64,000 nt of DNA from Thalassolituus sp. UBA1087 (GTDB taxonomy: Bacteria; Pseudomonadota; Gammaproteobacteria; Pseudomonadales; Oceanobacteraceae). The stretch covers positions 62,001 through 126,000 of the forward strand of contig DCCG01000004.1 in the NCBI GenBank assembly GCA_002314145.1. The letters are read 5' to 3'. Each line of letters opens with the position of its first letter. Position 1 is the stretch's first letter. The notes beneath the pieces were generated by a model. That model was not told the DNA's origin. It searched no databases and was given only the letters and a program-made list of their open reading frames with translations. Shown piece after piece: positions 17,089 through 26,427 of the stretch. The position numbers were made by a program, and so were the translations under genes.

Positions 17089-18813
17089 GTGGATATCTCA
17101 TTCTGGGATGGTAAGCGTGCGCCCGGCGTGCCTGACCAAATCGATCTGACCCAATACAATGCTGTGGTAGAAGTGATAGAAAACGCCTTTCAGCGTTTTG
17201 CTGACCGCCCGGCGTTTACCAGTATTAACCATACACTGACCTATCAGCAGATTAACGAATACAGTGCCGCTTTCGCCGCCTGGCTGCAGAATCATACCTC
17301 GCTGAAACCCGGTGACCGGATAGCGATTCAGATGCCCAATATTCTGCAGTTTCCGATTGCTATGTACGGCGCGCTGCGCGCTGGTATGGTGGTTGTGAAT
17401 ACCAACCCTCTGTACACCGAACGCGAGATGCTGCATCAGTTTAATGATTCCGGGGCAAAAGCGCTGGTGTGTATGGATGTATTCGCCCGTTCAGTGCAGA
17501 ACATCCGCGCGAAAACCGGATTGCAGCATATTATTGTCACCAGTCTGGCGGATATGCTGCCGGCGCCGAAACGGGTATTGATTAATGCCGCGGCCAGATA
17601 CATTAAAAAAATGGTGCCGGCATACAGTCTGCCGGATGCCGTGCGTTTCCGCACGGCGCTGAAACAAGGCCTTGCCTGTCCGCCGTTCAGCGCTGATTAC
17701 ATGCGTAACCCGGATGACACCATTATTCTGCAATATACAGGCGGTACCACCGGCGTGGCCAAGGGGGCGGAACTGACTAACCGTAACCTGGTGGCCAATA
17801 TGCTGCAGTCCAGTGCCATCCTCAGTCAGATTGATCCGGCCACTGGCGAACGCATTAAACCCAACGTGGGGTCAAAAGTGGTGGCACCTTTGCCGCTGTA
17901 TCATATTTATTCTTTCACCGTGCACCTGATGGCTCTGTTTGAGCAGGGGGATCAGAGTATTCTGATTGCTAATCCCCGTGATACCGACATGTTTGTGCGT
18001 ATGGTGAAGCCGCATAAACTGACAGGCTTTATTGGCCTGAATACGTTATTCGTCTCATTACTGAATCATCCTGAGTTTAAAAAGTGCGACTTCAGTCAGC
18101 TGCGTCTGACGTTATCCGGTGGTACCGCGTTGGTGGATAATACGGCCAAACGCTGGCGCGAACTCACTGGCTGTGGCATATCGGAAGCTTATGGCCTCAC
18201 AGAGTGTTCGCCGGCTGTGACCATGAACCCGGCCGGTGGACTGGAGCGTGACGGAACCGTCGGACAGGCTGTTCCCGGCACCGCACTGAAATGCATTGAT
18301 GATCAGGGAGAAGAAGTTGCCATTGGCGAGCGCGGTGAATTATGCGTTAAAGGCCCGCAGGTGATGAAAGGCTACTGGAAACGTCCGGAAGCAACCACCG
18401 AAAGCTTTACGCCGGATGGAGAATGGCTGCGTACCGGGGATGTCGCCATTATCGATGAAGACGGGTTCGTTAAAATCGTTGACCGTATCAAAGATATGAT
18501 TCTGGTATCCGGCTTTAACGTTTATCCCAATGAAATCGAGGACGTGGTGGCGCAGCATCCGGCCGTGGAAAACTGCGCTGCAATTGGGGTTGCGGATGAT
18601 AAAACCGGCGAGGCCGTTAAACTCTTTATTGTGGCCGCCAATCCGGATGTGACCGCTGAAGAGATTAAGCAACACTGCCGTGACAATATGACAGCTTACA
18701 AAGTACCGCGTTATATTGAATTCCGCAGTGAGCTGCCGATGTCTCCGGTGGGTAAAATCCTGCGTCGCGAGCTGAAAGATGAGGAAGCCACCAGCGCGAC
18801 CGAAACCGCCTGA
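17089..18813 (+). CDS. fadD: Long-chain fatty acid-CoA ligase
   Basis: ATP-dependent acyl-CoA synthetase that activates fatty acids for beta-oxidation or lipid synthesis. ANL superfamily motifs are present: the P-loop YTGGTTGVAKGA near residue 214, YGLTECSP, GEWLRTGD and the C-terminal PMSPVGKILRREL with the catalytic Lys. The length of 574 is typical. It starts at GTG 17089 behind an AAAGGGGA ribosome site. The terminator at 18882 separates it from the acyl-CoA dehydrogenase gene, so the two lipid-degradation genes have separate promoters. Confidence 0.94.
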   Translation: MDISFWDGKRAPGVPDQIDLTQYNAVVEVIENAFQRFADRPAFTSINHTLTYQQINEYSAAFAAWLQNHTSLKPGDRIAIQMPNILQFPIAMYGALRAGMVVVNTNPLYTEREMLHQFNDSGAKALVCMDVFARSVQNIRAKTGLQHIIVTSLADMLPAPKRVLINAAARYIKKMVPAYSLPDAVRFRTALKQGLACPPFSADYMRNPDDTIILQYTGGTTGVAKGAELTNRNLVANMLQSSAILSQIDPATGERIKPNVGSKVVAPLPLYHIYSFTVHLMALFEQGDQSILIANPRDTDMFVRMVKPHKLTGFIGLNTLFVSLLNHPEFKKCDFSQLRLTLSGGTALVDNTAKRWRELTGCGISEAYGLTECSPAVTMNPAGGLERDGTVGQAVPGTALKCIDDQGEEVAIGERGELCVKGPQVMKGYWKRPEATTESFTPDGEWLRTGDVAIIDEDGFVKIVDRIKDMILVSGFNVYPNEIEDVVAQHPAVENCAAIGVADDKTGEAVKLFIVAANPDVTAEEIKQHCRDNMTAYKVPRYIEFRSELPMSPVGKILRRELKDEEATSATETA

Positions 18814-18881
18814 CGATTCCCTTTTGTCATCATTCCGGGATTTTAAGAGGAGTTTAAACAGCTCTGCTCCCGGACCCCTGC

Positions 18882-18914
18882 AGAAAGGAGATGCCTGTCA
18901 TCTCCTTTCTTTTT
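18882..18914 (+). terminator. Rho-independent terminator after fadD
   Basis: A 12-bp stem AGAAAGGAGATG / CATCTCCTTTCT followed by a T run, about 70 bases past the fadD stop. The remaining 170 bases up to the next gene show no further feature I can support. Confidence 0.88.
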
Positions 18915-19085
18915 ACCTCTTCTTATGACTTCTGTGTTACCTGCCCAACTGACATGCCGTTCCCGGCCCCTTAGCCAATGGCGCAATAAAAGAGTCTTGC
19001 CACAATTCTGCTGTCATCAAAAAAAGCGTCTTTATCCGGCCAGTGGAATGCATCCTGCGCCTGGCTGTGTAGCAGAGGAAATAAC

Positions 19086-20891
19086 ATGATTCAGTATAAA
19101 GCTCCGTTGAAAGATATTCAGTTTCTGATCAGGGATGTATTTAATTTTCAGGAACATTATCAACACATCCCAGGTGGTGAAGAAGCAACACCGGACATGG
19201 TGGATGCCATTCTCACTGAGGCCGCCCGCTTCAGTGAAAAGGTGATATCGCCTCTGTATCAGAGTGGGGATGAAGGCTGCCGCTTTAACGACGGCGAAGT
19301 CACAACACCCAAAGGTTTTCGTGAAGCCTACGGCCAATATGTTGAAGGTGGCTGGCAGGGAATGTCGGCACCGGTGGAATACGGCGGGCAGGGGCTGCCA
19401 CTATCTCTGGGGGTGATTAAATCGGAAATGATTGGCACGGCCAACTGGGCCTGGGGGATGTATCCCGGTCTGTCTCTGGGTGCCATGAATACCATTTATA
19501 TGCACGGCACTGAAGAGCAGAAACAACGGTTTTTGGTGCCGCTTACCGAAGGCCGCTGGACAGGTACTATGTGTCTGACAGAGCCTCAGTGCGGTACCGA
19601 TTTAGGTCAGGTAAAAACCAAAGCTATCCCGGACGGTGACGGCGGATACCGTCTGACCGGCACCAAAATTTTTATTTCTTCCGGCGAACATGACCTGACG
19701 GAACAGATTATCCATATTGTGCTGGCACGGTTACCGGATGCGCCGGCAGGCACACGCGGAATTTCACTCTTTATTGTGCCGAAATATAACGTTAACGAAG
19801 ATGGTTCCCTCGGCGACCGTAATCCGGTCTCCTGTGGTTCCATCGAAGAAAAAATGGGCATTCACGGATCATCCACCTGCGTCATGAACTTTGACGGCGC
19901 GCGAGGATTTCTGATCGGGCCGGAGCACAAAGGTCTGATGTGCATGTTTACCTTTATGAATACTGCCCGCATCGGGACTTCCATTCAGGGCATCGGTGCG
20001 GCGGAGCTGTCATTTCAGGGCGCCTTACCTTATGCCCGGGAACGCCGCTCAATGCGTTCGCTCAGCGGTACCAAACACCCGGATAAAGTAGCCGATTCAC
20101 TGATGGTGCATCCGGATGTACGGCGTATGCTGCTGACCCAGAAGGCCATCGCCGAAGGTGGCCGCGCTATGCTCTATCATGCCGCCAGACTGGCTGACCG
20201 TATGATGGCTGCGCATACCCGCGGGGATACCCGGGGCTATGATGCTTATGACGATAAACTGGGCTTTCTGACGCCGGTACTGAAAGCATTTCTGACCGAA
20301 CTTGGTTATGAAGCCGCCAACCATGGGGTGCAGGTTTACGGTGGTCATGGCTTTATCAAAGAGTGGGGAATGGAGCAGATTATCCGCGATACCCAGATCG
20401 CCAAACTGTATGAAGGCACCACCGGGGTTCAGGCTCTGGATCTGCTGGGACGGAAAATACTGCTGGGCAAGCTGAAATCCTTTAACGAGTTCCGCCAGGA
20501 GGTGAATCAGTTTATCAGGCATCATAAAAACCGCGCTGAAATGAAGCCATTTATTAAACAGCTTAAGCGCTATATGTTGCGCTGGCGTATCGGTACCTTT
20601 CGTGTCGCTTATAAAGCATCAAAAGACCGGGATATGGTCGGAGCCGCATCTTATGATTATCTGATGCAATCAGGTTATGTGATTATGGGCTACTTCTGGG
20701 CACAGATGGCTGATGCTGCCTTCAGCGGTATTAAGTCAGGTGAGGGCGATGTGGATTTTTATAAAACCAAAGTAAAAACCGCAGAATTTTATTTTGACCG
20801 TATGCTGCCGAGGGCCAAAGCGCATAATAAGATGATGCTGAAAGATGCCCGCTCACTGATGCAGATTGATGAAGAGCACTTTGCCTTTTAA
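19086..20891 (+). CDS. Acyl-CoA dehydrogenase (601-residue, C-terminal extended)
   Basis: FAD enzyme catalysing the first step of beta-oxidation. The central acyl-CoA dehydrogenase fold includes TMCLTEPQCGTDLG (substrate and FAD loop), EEKMGIHGSSTC and the catalytic-Glu region IAKLYEGTTGVQALDLLGR. A C-terminal four-helix extension of about 130 residues, with YDYLMQSGYVIMGYFWAQ, marks the ~600-residue subgroup rather than the ~385-residue or the E. coli FadE (~815) forms. It lies downstream of fadD on the same strand, which supports a role in fatty-acid oxidation. Confidence 0.92.
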   Translation: MIQYKAPLKDIQFLIRDVFNFQEHYQHIPGGEEATPDMVDAILTEAARFSEKVISPLYQSGDEGCRFNDGEVTTPKGFREAYGQYVEGGWQGMSAPVEYGGQGLPLSLGVIKSEMIGTANWAWGMYPGLSLGAMNTIYMHGTEEQKQRFLVPLTEGRWTGTMCLTEPQCGTDLGQVKTKAIPDGDGGYRLTGTKIFISSGEHDLTEQIIHIVLARLPDAPAGTRGISLFIVPKYNVNEDGSLGDRNPVSCGSIEEKMGIHGSSTCVMNFDGARGFLIGPEHKGLMCMFTFMNTARIGTSIQGIGAAELSFQGALPYARERRSMRSLSGTKHPDKVADSLMVHPDVRRMLLTQKAIAEGGRAMLYHAARLADRMMAAHTRGDTRGYDAYDDKLGFLTPVLKAFLTELGYEAANHGVQVYGGHGFIKEWGMEQIIRDTQIAKLYEGTTGVQALDLLGRKILLGKLKSFNEFRQEVNQFIRHHKNRAEMKPFIKQLKRYMLRWRIGTFRVAYKASKDRDMVGAASYDYLMQSGYVIMGYFWAQMADAAFSGIKSGEGDVDFYKTKVKTAEFYFDRMLPRAKAHNKMMLKDARSLMQIDEEHFAF

Positions 20892-20909
20892 CGTTTTTTA
20901 TAAGGCGCA

Positions 20910-20945
20910 GGCTGAGCAGGCGCCAGTTCTGCTCAGCCACTGTTT
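20910..20945 (+). terminator. Probable terminator after the acyl-CoA dehydrogenase
   Basis: A perfect 10-bp stem GGCTGAGCAG / CTGCTCAGCC with a nine-base loop, followed by ACTGTTTT, between convergent genes. The T run is short. Confidence 0.55.
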
Positions 20946-20980
20946 TGCTGATTGCTTTGCCGACGATCAGGGAGCAGGCT

Positions 20981-22732
20981 TCAGTGATTACGTATAGCCA
21001 GCTGAAGAGTGATAATCTCCTGACTATCGGTGACCTCTTTTAACAGGCAGCCCTGAAAACGCGTGACAATCAGATGTTCGCAAAGGTTATCGACATCCAG
21101 TCCCAGTGTCATATCTTCGCTGTCAGCCGGGGTTGCGGCCAGTGAGAAGCGTCCCTCAATGGAAATTTTATTGCCTGACAGCCGCAGGGTAATCAGGCTG
21201 CCACCTTCTTTTGTCTGCTGATGGCGGCGCAGCAACAGGTGGTTCAGCAGGAAAGAAATAACGCGCTGGTTTTCTTCAATAATTAAAGAAAAGGGCATAT
21301 TCAGTTGCGGGCGGTGAGATGCCGGGCATTTCTCTTCACTCCACTGACGAATCAGTTGTGCGAGATCGATACTGCCTCCGTCCGGGCTGAGTTCCGATAC
21401 TGTCAGATATTCCATAAAGGCCTGTAAACAGACTTGATGCCGGGGTTCGGTGTCCGGCTCCACCTGCTGCAGGAGTTTCAGTAACAGTTGATTGATTTCC
21501 TGCTGGGCATTACTTGAGTAGTGACTTTGCAGGCGTTCCAGATCCTGTTCCAGCTTACGGATGGTCGCTTTTGAACGCAGCTGTTCGTTGTACAGGTCTT
21601 CGGTGCGTGCGGTTACCTTGTTTTCCAGTGACAGCGTCAGCTCGCGGGACTGTTTCATCGCATTCTGTTCCTGGGTTCTGTCAACGCTGCAGATCATAAT
21701 TTCAGCCGGCCGGGTGTCGCGGTAACGGGAAGCTTGCAGTGTTATTTCCAGGTAACGGGGTTCTTCCTGAAAGTCCTGAATCCAGATCAGATCATGTACC
21801 CGGCTGAGGCGGCCGATCAGTAACTGGTTAATACGTTCGCGTTGCTGTACCGCGTCCGGGCCATGAATGCGGTCAATCAGTTCATTGATCGGATGGCGCA
21901 GGGATTCCAGCTCAAATTCCGTGGTGGCAAGATGGCCGGCGAAATGCCCGTTACTGTCCAGCATGTCTTTATCAGCGTCATAGGTACAGAAGCCAATACC
22001 GGCATTATCAACGGCAATGGTGAGCTGATTACGGGTATGCTCCAGCTGTTGATGAGCCCGGTGCTGTTCATCGATGTCCTGGCGCATGCGCATCAGCATC
22101 TGATGGATTGCCTGGTTCACCGCCGAGATCTCGTCGGTGCGGCGCGTTTTGAGTACCGGCCCGCGGGGGTTATCCAGGGAAAAATGCTGGGCCCAGTCGG
22201 CTAATGCATACAGTCTGCGGGTGATTACCTGATGGACGATAAACAGCAGAAAAAGTGAAATAGTAAAGGTCTTGATAAACTGAGTGATAAGGATATTGAC
22301 CGTCTGCTCGGTCAGTTCCTGATGAAGTTGTGAATAATCCAGGCTGATATGCAGAGTACCCAGGTTATAGTCCTCGCCGGGGGTCTGATAGCGGAGGTCA
22401 AACTGATAGCGCTGGTCAACATGGTTATAGACGTTGCCTGAGCTATAGAGTACTTCGTCGTTATTTTCAATATAGGTATAGACGACCCCGGGAAAGTTGA
22501 GAATACCGTGCAGTTGAGCGTCAATCTGGTTCGCGTCAAAGTTCCACAGACTGTAGCTCAGACTCTTCTGGTAGCTGTTTTCTATCTGCACCAGGTTCTC
22601 ATTGTATTGATGCAGCCCGCGGCGGTAATCGGAATAGAGAATATAGAGCAACGACAGCAGGGTAATAACAAAACTGAATGCCAGCACATACGTCAGCAGT
22701 TGTCTTCCCAGGGCCGTTGAATATCTGAACAT
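20981..22732 (-). CDS. Membrane sensor protein with HAMP and PAS domains, degenerate histidine kinase
   Basis: A 583-residue protein with a membrane helix near residues 14-34, a periplasmic sensor of about 130 residues, a second helix (about 160-182), HAMP, a PAS-like domain (about 250-365), a coiled coil with KVTARTEDLYNEQLRSK, and a C-terminal region laid out like a kinase ATPase domain. The phospho-acceptor H-box is not visible. In the ATPase part the N-box Asn survives (ISFLLNHLLL), but the G1 DxGxG box is missing and only a LGLDV remnant recalls the G2 box. It therefore looks catalytically dead or highly diverged. No response regulator is adjacent. The PAS-to-coil part is typical of two-component sensors. 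Confidence 0.75.
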   Translation of the reverse strand: MFRYSTALGRQLLTYVLAFSFVITLLSLLYILYSDYRRGLHQYNENLVQIENSYQKSLSYSLWNFDANQIDAQLHGILNFPGVVYTYIENNDEVLYSSGNVYNHVDQRYQFDLRYQTPGEDYNLGTLHISLDYSQLHQELTEQTVNILITQFIKTFTISLFLLFIVHQVITRRLYALADWAQHFSLDNPRGPVLKTRRTDEISAVNQAIHQMLMRMRQDIDEQHRAHQQLEHTRNQLTIAVDNAGIGFCTYDADKDMLDSNGHFAGHLATTEFELESLRHPINELIDRIHGPDAVQQRERINQLLIGRLSRVHDLIWIQDFQEEPRYLEITLQASRYRDTRPAEIMICSVDRTQEQNAMKQSRELTLSLENKVTARTEDLYNEQLRSKATIRKLEQDLERLQSHYSSNAQQEINQLLLKLLQQVEPDTEPRHQVCLQAFMEYLTVSELSPDGGSIDLAQLIRQWSEEKCPASHRPQLNMPFSLIIEENQRVISFLLNHLLLRRHQQTKEGGSLITLRLSGNKISIEGRFSLAATPADSEDMTLGLDVDNLCEHLIVTRFQGCLLKEVTDSQEIITLQLAIRNH

Positions 22733-22882
22733 GAAATTTGTTTGATCGATTCAGGGTGTGCCCTAACTATAGCCTGAAACAAGCGTACCCACTACGAATA
22801 ATGGCTAATCCGGCATTTGCTCGGCATAAGAGGAAAACTGTGTGCCATATTAATGAGGCTTGAGCGGGTGGCCGTGCAAATC

Positions 22883-22896
22883 TTGATTTGGCACAA
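22883..22896 (+). promoter_or_regulatory. Distal Fnr/Anr-like site upstream of ompW
   Basis: TTGAT-TTGG-CACAA: one perfect half-site and one weak one. It lies exactly 50 bp (about five helical turns) upstream of the stronger site at 22933. Confidence 0.4.
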
Positions 22897-22932
22897 GGTT
22901 TAAGGGGGTATAAAAACAGCGGATTTTATTTC

Positions 22933-22973
22933 TTGATTTGTGTCAAACAGAACAATCCGGCTTCCGTTAATCT
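22933..22973 (+). promoter_or_regulatory. Fnr/Anr box and -10 element of the ompW promoter
   Basis: TTGAT-TTGT-GTCAA at 22933-22946 differs from the Fnr consensus TTGAT-N4-ATCAA at one base. A -10 box TAATCT at 22968-22973 places transcription start near 22980, so the site centres near -41, the class II activator position. Fnr control of ompW is known in enterobacteria, and this window encodes an Fnr-type regulator at 46288. Confidence 0.7.
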
Positions 22974-23010
22974 GCACTCATCAACTTAAGCACAAGACGA
23001 GGAGTGCATA

Positions 23011-23643
23011 ATGAAACTGTTGAAAACTCTGTTAGCGAGCGCGGTAGCTGTTTCTGCAATGCCTGCACTGGCGTATGAAGCTGGTGACATCATTGTTAAG
23101 GCTGGCTATATCAACGTTATGCCTAAAGACAATAACGCAGACGCGAGTGCTGTTGTTCCGGATACTGATCTGGACGTTCAGAATGATGCAGGTCTGGGTC
23201 TGACCGGTATTTATATGTTCACTCCGAACATTGGTCTGGAAGTGCTGGCGGCAACCCCGTTTGAACACGAAGTAGAAGCTGATGGCGGTGCCCTTGATGG
23301 CGCGACTATCGCAACTACCAAACACCTGCCGCCGACTGTATCGGTTCAGTACTACCCGATGGGCGCTGACTCCAAAATTCAGCCATATGTCGGTTTAGGT
23401 ATTAACCACACTTTCTTCTTTGATGAAGATGATGATGCGGGCATCGGTACTTCAAGCCTGAAACCAAGCTGGGGCTTAAGCTACTCTGCGGGTGTTGACT
23501 ATCTGGTTGATGAACACTGGCTGGCTAACGTCGCACTGTGGAAAATGGATATCGATACTGAAATTCGTGGTGGCGCTGCGGATGGTCTCGAAGTTGAAAT
23601 CGACCCTCTGGTTGTAATGGTAGGTGCCGGCTACAAGTTCTGA
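23011..23643 (+). CDS. ompW: OmpW family outer membrane protein
   Basis: Eight-stranded beta-barrel of the outer membrane, thought to pass small hydrophobic molecules. A signal peptide with cleavage after AMPALA is followed by a mature protein beginning YEAGDIIVKAGYINVMP, the family hallmark. Alternating hydrophobic strands and a C-terminal VGAGYKF with terminal Phe complete the pattern. The 210-residue length is standard. Translation is driven by an AGGAG site at 23000-23004. Regulation by oxygen is predicted from the sites at 22883-22973. A terminator follows. Confidence 0.94.
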   Translation: MKLLKTLLASAVAVSAMPALAYEAGDIIVKAGYINVMPKDNNADASAVVPDTDLDVQNDAGLGLTGIYMFTPNIGLEVLAATPFEHEVEADGGALDGATIATTKHLPPTVSVQYYPMGADSKIQPYVGLGINHTFFFDEDDDAGIGTSSLKPSWGLSYSAGVDYLVDEHWLANVALWKMDIDTEIRGGAADGLEVEIDPLVVMVGAGYKF

Positions 23644-23671
23644 TCGGCTTACTGCTCTGACACCCTCACAG

Positions 23672-23698
23672 AAAAGCCACGCATTGCGTGGCTTTTTT
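23672..23698 (+). terminator. Rho-independent terminator after ompW
   Basis: Stem AAGCCACGCA / TGCGTGGCTT with a six-T tail, 28 bases past the ompW stop. Confidence 0.9.
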
Positions 23699-23715
23699 GC
23701 TTCCGGCACTTTATT

Positions 23716-24330
23716 TCACTCTGTTGCCACCTGGCCGCTGGCCTTGTCCGGTCCGAGAATCTCCTGTTTGAAGCGCGCCGATACCGGATGATCACCGATC
23801 CAGATCCGCATCAGCGCATCGAACAGATCTTTGCCGGCGATCGTGCCTTTGGTTTCGCCGTTGATAACCACTTTTGATGCCTGTGTCTGCGGCACATATT
23901 CCACGTAACCCACATCCCCACGCACCATTTTCGAGTCAAACATGGTCACCAGCTGTTGCAGCCGGTCGTCCATTGCCAGCGCTTCTTCGCGGGTGAGGTT
24001 TAATTGCAGAGATTCGTACATGGCGGTGGCAATCCGGCGTCCGCTGACACGGCTGACGAGAATGTGGTAGACCAGACGCTTGCTGGTGTTCTGGCTGATC
24101 AGCTGTCGTGGATCGCGGCTGGTTTCGCCGACGTACAGCAAGCCGACATAGGCATCCACCAGATAATACATGGTGCGGACAGCGGCGCCGTTAAGACGCA
24201 TTTCTTCATGTTCAGCAGAAGCGGGGATAATGTCAGGGAAGTCGAAGCCAGCCACTGATCTGGCATGGCTGGTGGAAAATATCCCCATAATGAGGAGCAG
24301 AGAAAGCAGCGTACGGGCAGTCCATAACAT
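23716..24330 (-). CDS. Chalcone isomerase-fold exported protein
   Basis: A signal peptide (cleavage near TSHA-RS) leads into a chalcone-isomerase-like domain: VAGFDFPDIIP, LNGAAVRTMYYLVDAYVGLLY, then KRLVYHILVSRVSGRRIATAMYE shortened here to its key residues, and INGETKGTIAGKDLFDALMRIWIG. Bacterial members are periplasmic proteins of unknown role, possibly binding fatty acids, and do not act on flavonoids as far as known. The 204-residue length is typical. It is transcribed towards the ompW terminator and separated from cls by 68 bases. Confidence 0.82.
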   Translation of the reverse strand: MLWTARTLLSLLLIMGIFSTSHARSVAGFDFPDIIPASAEHEEMRLNGAAVRTMYYLVDAYVGLLYVGETSRDPRQLISQNTSKRLVYHILVSRVSGRRIATAMYESLQLNLTREEALAMDDRLQQLVTMFDSKMVRGDVGYVEYVPQTQASKVVINGETKGTIAGKDLFDALMRIWIGDHPVSARFKQEILGPDKASGQVATE

Positions 24331-24398
24331 GAGAGTCCCTCTCTTATTTTTGTTGTTATGGATCTACTCTATGGTTAGTGGTACGTCAGTGCAAGCCG

Positions 24399-25784
24399 TT
24401 ACAGGACGGGTGCCAGTAATCGGCTCACTCTGGTCAGAAATACCTGCCACCAGTGTGTCGACAGGCGGGTCGGGACAGCGTTGTCAAAATCTTCCTGCAA
24501 CATGGCGGCGGTTTCTGCCGCAAACTGTTTGTCCTGAATCAGCGCGCCCAGCTCAAAATTGATACGCAGGGAACGGTTGTCGAGGTTAGAACTGCCAATA
24601 TAGGCCCACTCGTCATCCACCAGAATCACTTTCTGATGGAGAAATCCTTTCTGATAGCTGAAAAATTGCACGTTGCAGCGGGTTAAGGGCTCAACGAAGG
24701 CCCCCATGGCGTGCTGAACCAGATGACTATCACCGTTTTCCGGTATCAGTATGCGGATATCGACTCCACGCAGGCCGGCCAGCTGCATGGCCGCTACGAG
24801 GCTCTGATCCGGTACAAAGTAGGGGCTTACCAGCCAGCAACGCTGCCTGGCCTTATGAATCAGGTGGGTGAAAAACAGGCTGGCGCTCTCGGCATCATCG
24901 GCTGGCCCGGTCGGGATCGTCATGACATTGGATGTGCCTTCCGCTTTTGGCGGCTGCCACTGAATGGCAGGCACTGATTGCGTTGCCCAGTACCAGTCTT
25001 CGGTAAAGGCCAGCTGAAAAGCCAGCACGGACGGGCCGGAAATTTCAACGTGGGTGTCACGGATATCATCCGTCGTGACATACACCTCATCGACGTTGTA
25101 GCCACCCACAAAGGCGTACTGGCCGTCACAGATCACCAGTTTACGGTGGTTACGGAAGTTCAGCTGAAAGCGGTTGCGCAGTTGCAGCGGATTAAAGCGG
25201 GATACCCGTACGCCTGCCCGGGTCAGCTTTTTCAGAAACTGACTACTTATGCCATGGCTGCCGATTTCATCGTACAGAAGATACACCGCAACGCCGGATG
25301 AGGCCTTTTCACACAGGTGGTCTGTCAGCTCCTGTCCCAGGTGGTCGTCACTGAGAATATAGTACTGCACACAAATGTATTGCTGCGCTTCTTTAATGCG
25401 GCTGAAAATGCGCTCAAAGGTCTGGGTACCAGTGGTCAGCAGGCGGCATTGATTGCCTCTGGTGGGGGGAATGCGCAGCAGAGAAACAAGGGGATTGGTT
25501 AACGGGTCACGGCCAGCGATGGAGCCTGACAGGGCATTCTGAACCTGCTCACCGATAAAACTCAGTGAGTGATCGCCATGACGGCGGGCTTTCAGATAGC
25601 CATGCAAACGGCGGCTGCCAAACAGAGTATAGAGCGGCAGACTGATGACCGGCATCAGCAAAAGTCCCATAACCCAGGCCAGGGTCCCCTGTGCTGTACG
25701 GCCTTTTAACAGGGCATCAACGGCTGCGATAGCACCGAGAATGTATACAACAACAGTCCAGTGCCACCACTCAAAAATTGCCAT
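24399..25784 (-). CDS. cls: Cardiolipin synthase
   Basis: Phospholipase-D superfamily enzyme of the inner membrane that makes cardiolipin from phosphatidylglycerol. Two N-terminal membrane segments (about residues 7-27 and 38-55) precede two HKD motifs, FRNHRKLVICDGQYAFVGG and FLHQKVILVDDEWAYIGSS, each with its conserved His, Lys and Asp. The length of 461 is close to ClsA. The start ATG begins MAIFEWWHWTVV. folE lies 24 bases upstream on the same strand, so they may be co-transcribed. Confidence 0.92.
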   Translation of the reverse strand: MAIFEWWHWTVVVYILGAIAAVDALLKGRTAQGTLAWVMGLLLMPVISLPLYTLFGSRRLHGYLKARRHGDHSLSFIGEQVQNALSGSIAGRDPLTNPLVSLLRIPPTRGNQCRLLTTGTQTFERIFSRIKEAQQYICVQYYILSDDHLGQELTDHLCEKASSGVAVYLLYDEIGSHGISSQFLKKLTRAGVRVSRFNPLQLRNRFQLNFRNHRKLVICDGQYAFVGGYNVDEVYVTTDDIRDTHVEISGPSVLAFQLAFTEDWYWATQSVPAIQWQPPKAEGTSNVMTIPTGPADDAESASLFFTHLIHKARQRCWLVSPYFVPDQSLVAAMQLAGLRGVDIRILIPENGDSHLVQHAMGAFVEPLTRCNVQFFSYQKGFLHQKVILVDDEWAYIGSSNLDNRSLRINFELGALIQDKQFAAETAAMLQEDFDNAVPTRLSTHWWQVFLTRVSRLLAPVL

Positions 25785-25808
25785 TCAGCCCCCGTTGTCT
25801 GTTGTGAA

Positions 25809-26360
25809 TCAGAGCCCGACCAGACGCATGAATTCGTCGCGGGTTGCCTGACTGGAACGGAAATCGCCCAGCATGACGGAAGTCCGCATCATGGAATTCT
25901 GTTTCTGAACGCCGCGCATCATCATGCACATGTGCTGGGCTTCAACAATTACTCCGACGCCGCGGCAGCCGGTAATATCCTGAACGGCCTCGGCGATCTG
26001 CTTGGTCATATTCTCCTGAATCTGCAGACGGCGGCCAAACATATCGACGATCCGCGCAAACTTGGACAGCCCCAGGACTTTGCCGTTGGGCAGATAACCG
26101 ATATGACAGCGGCCGATAAACGGCAGAATATGGTGTTCACACAAAGAATAAAATTCTATGCCCTGTACCACCACCATTTCGTCGTTATCACTGCTGAACA
26201 CAGCGTTGTTGACGACTTCGTTCAGGTCGGTCTGGTAGCCACTGGTGAGAAACTGCATGGCTTTGGCTGCGCGTTTGGGCGTATCAAGCAGGCCTTCGCG
26301 TTCAACGTCTTCGCCCAGTCCGGACAGTACCTGACGGTACAGAGATTCTAAATCTGACAT
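25809..26360 (-). CDS. folE: GTP cyclohydrolase I
   Basis: First enzyme of folate (tetrahydropterin) synthesis, converting GTP to dihydroneopterin triphosphate. The zinc ligands are in SLCEHHILPF and QHMCMMMRGV, and the signature DTPKRAAKAMQFLT lies near the N terminus. The start at 26360 (MSDLESLYRQ) gives 183 residues, the normal size for this short type; a longer frame from 26393 would add 11 residues that do not match the family. It stands between murI and cls on the same strand. Confidence 0.94.
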   Translation of the reverse strand: MSDLESLYRQVLSGLGEDVEREGLLDTPKRAAKAMQFLTSGYQTDLNEVVNNAVFSSDNDEMVVVQGIEFYSLCEHHILPFIGRCHIGYLPNGKVLGLSKFARIVDMFGRRLQIQENMTKQIAEAVQDITGCRGVGVIVEAQHMCMMMRGVQKQNSMMRTSVMLGDFRSSQATRDEFMRLVGL

Positions 26361-26427
26361 GTTTATTCCGCTGTTGTCGATCAAAGGGGTCATTTATACC
26401 CGATGATTCTACTCAATTTTAAAAAAC

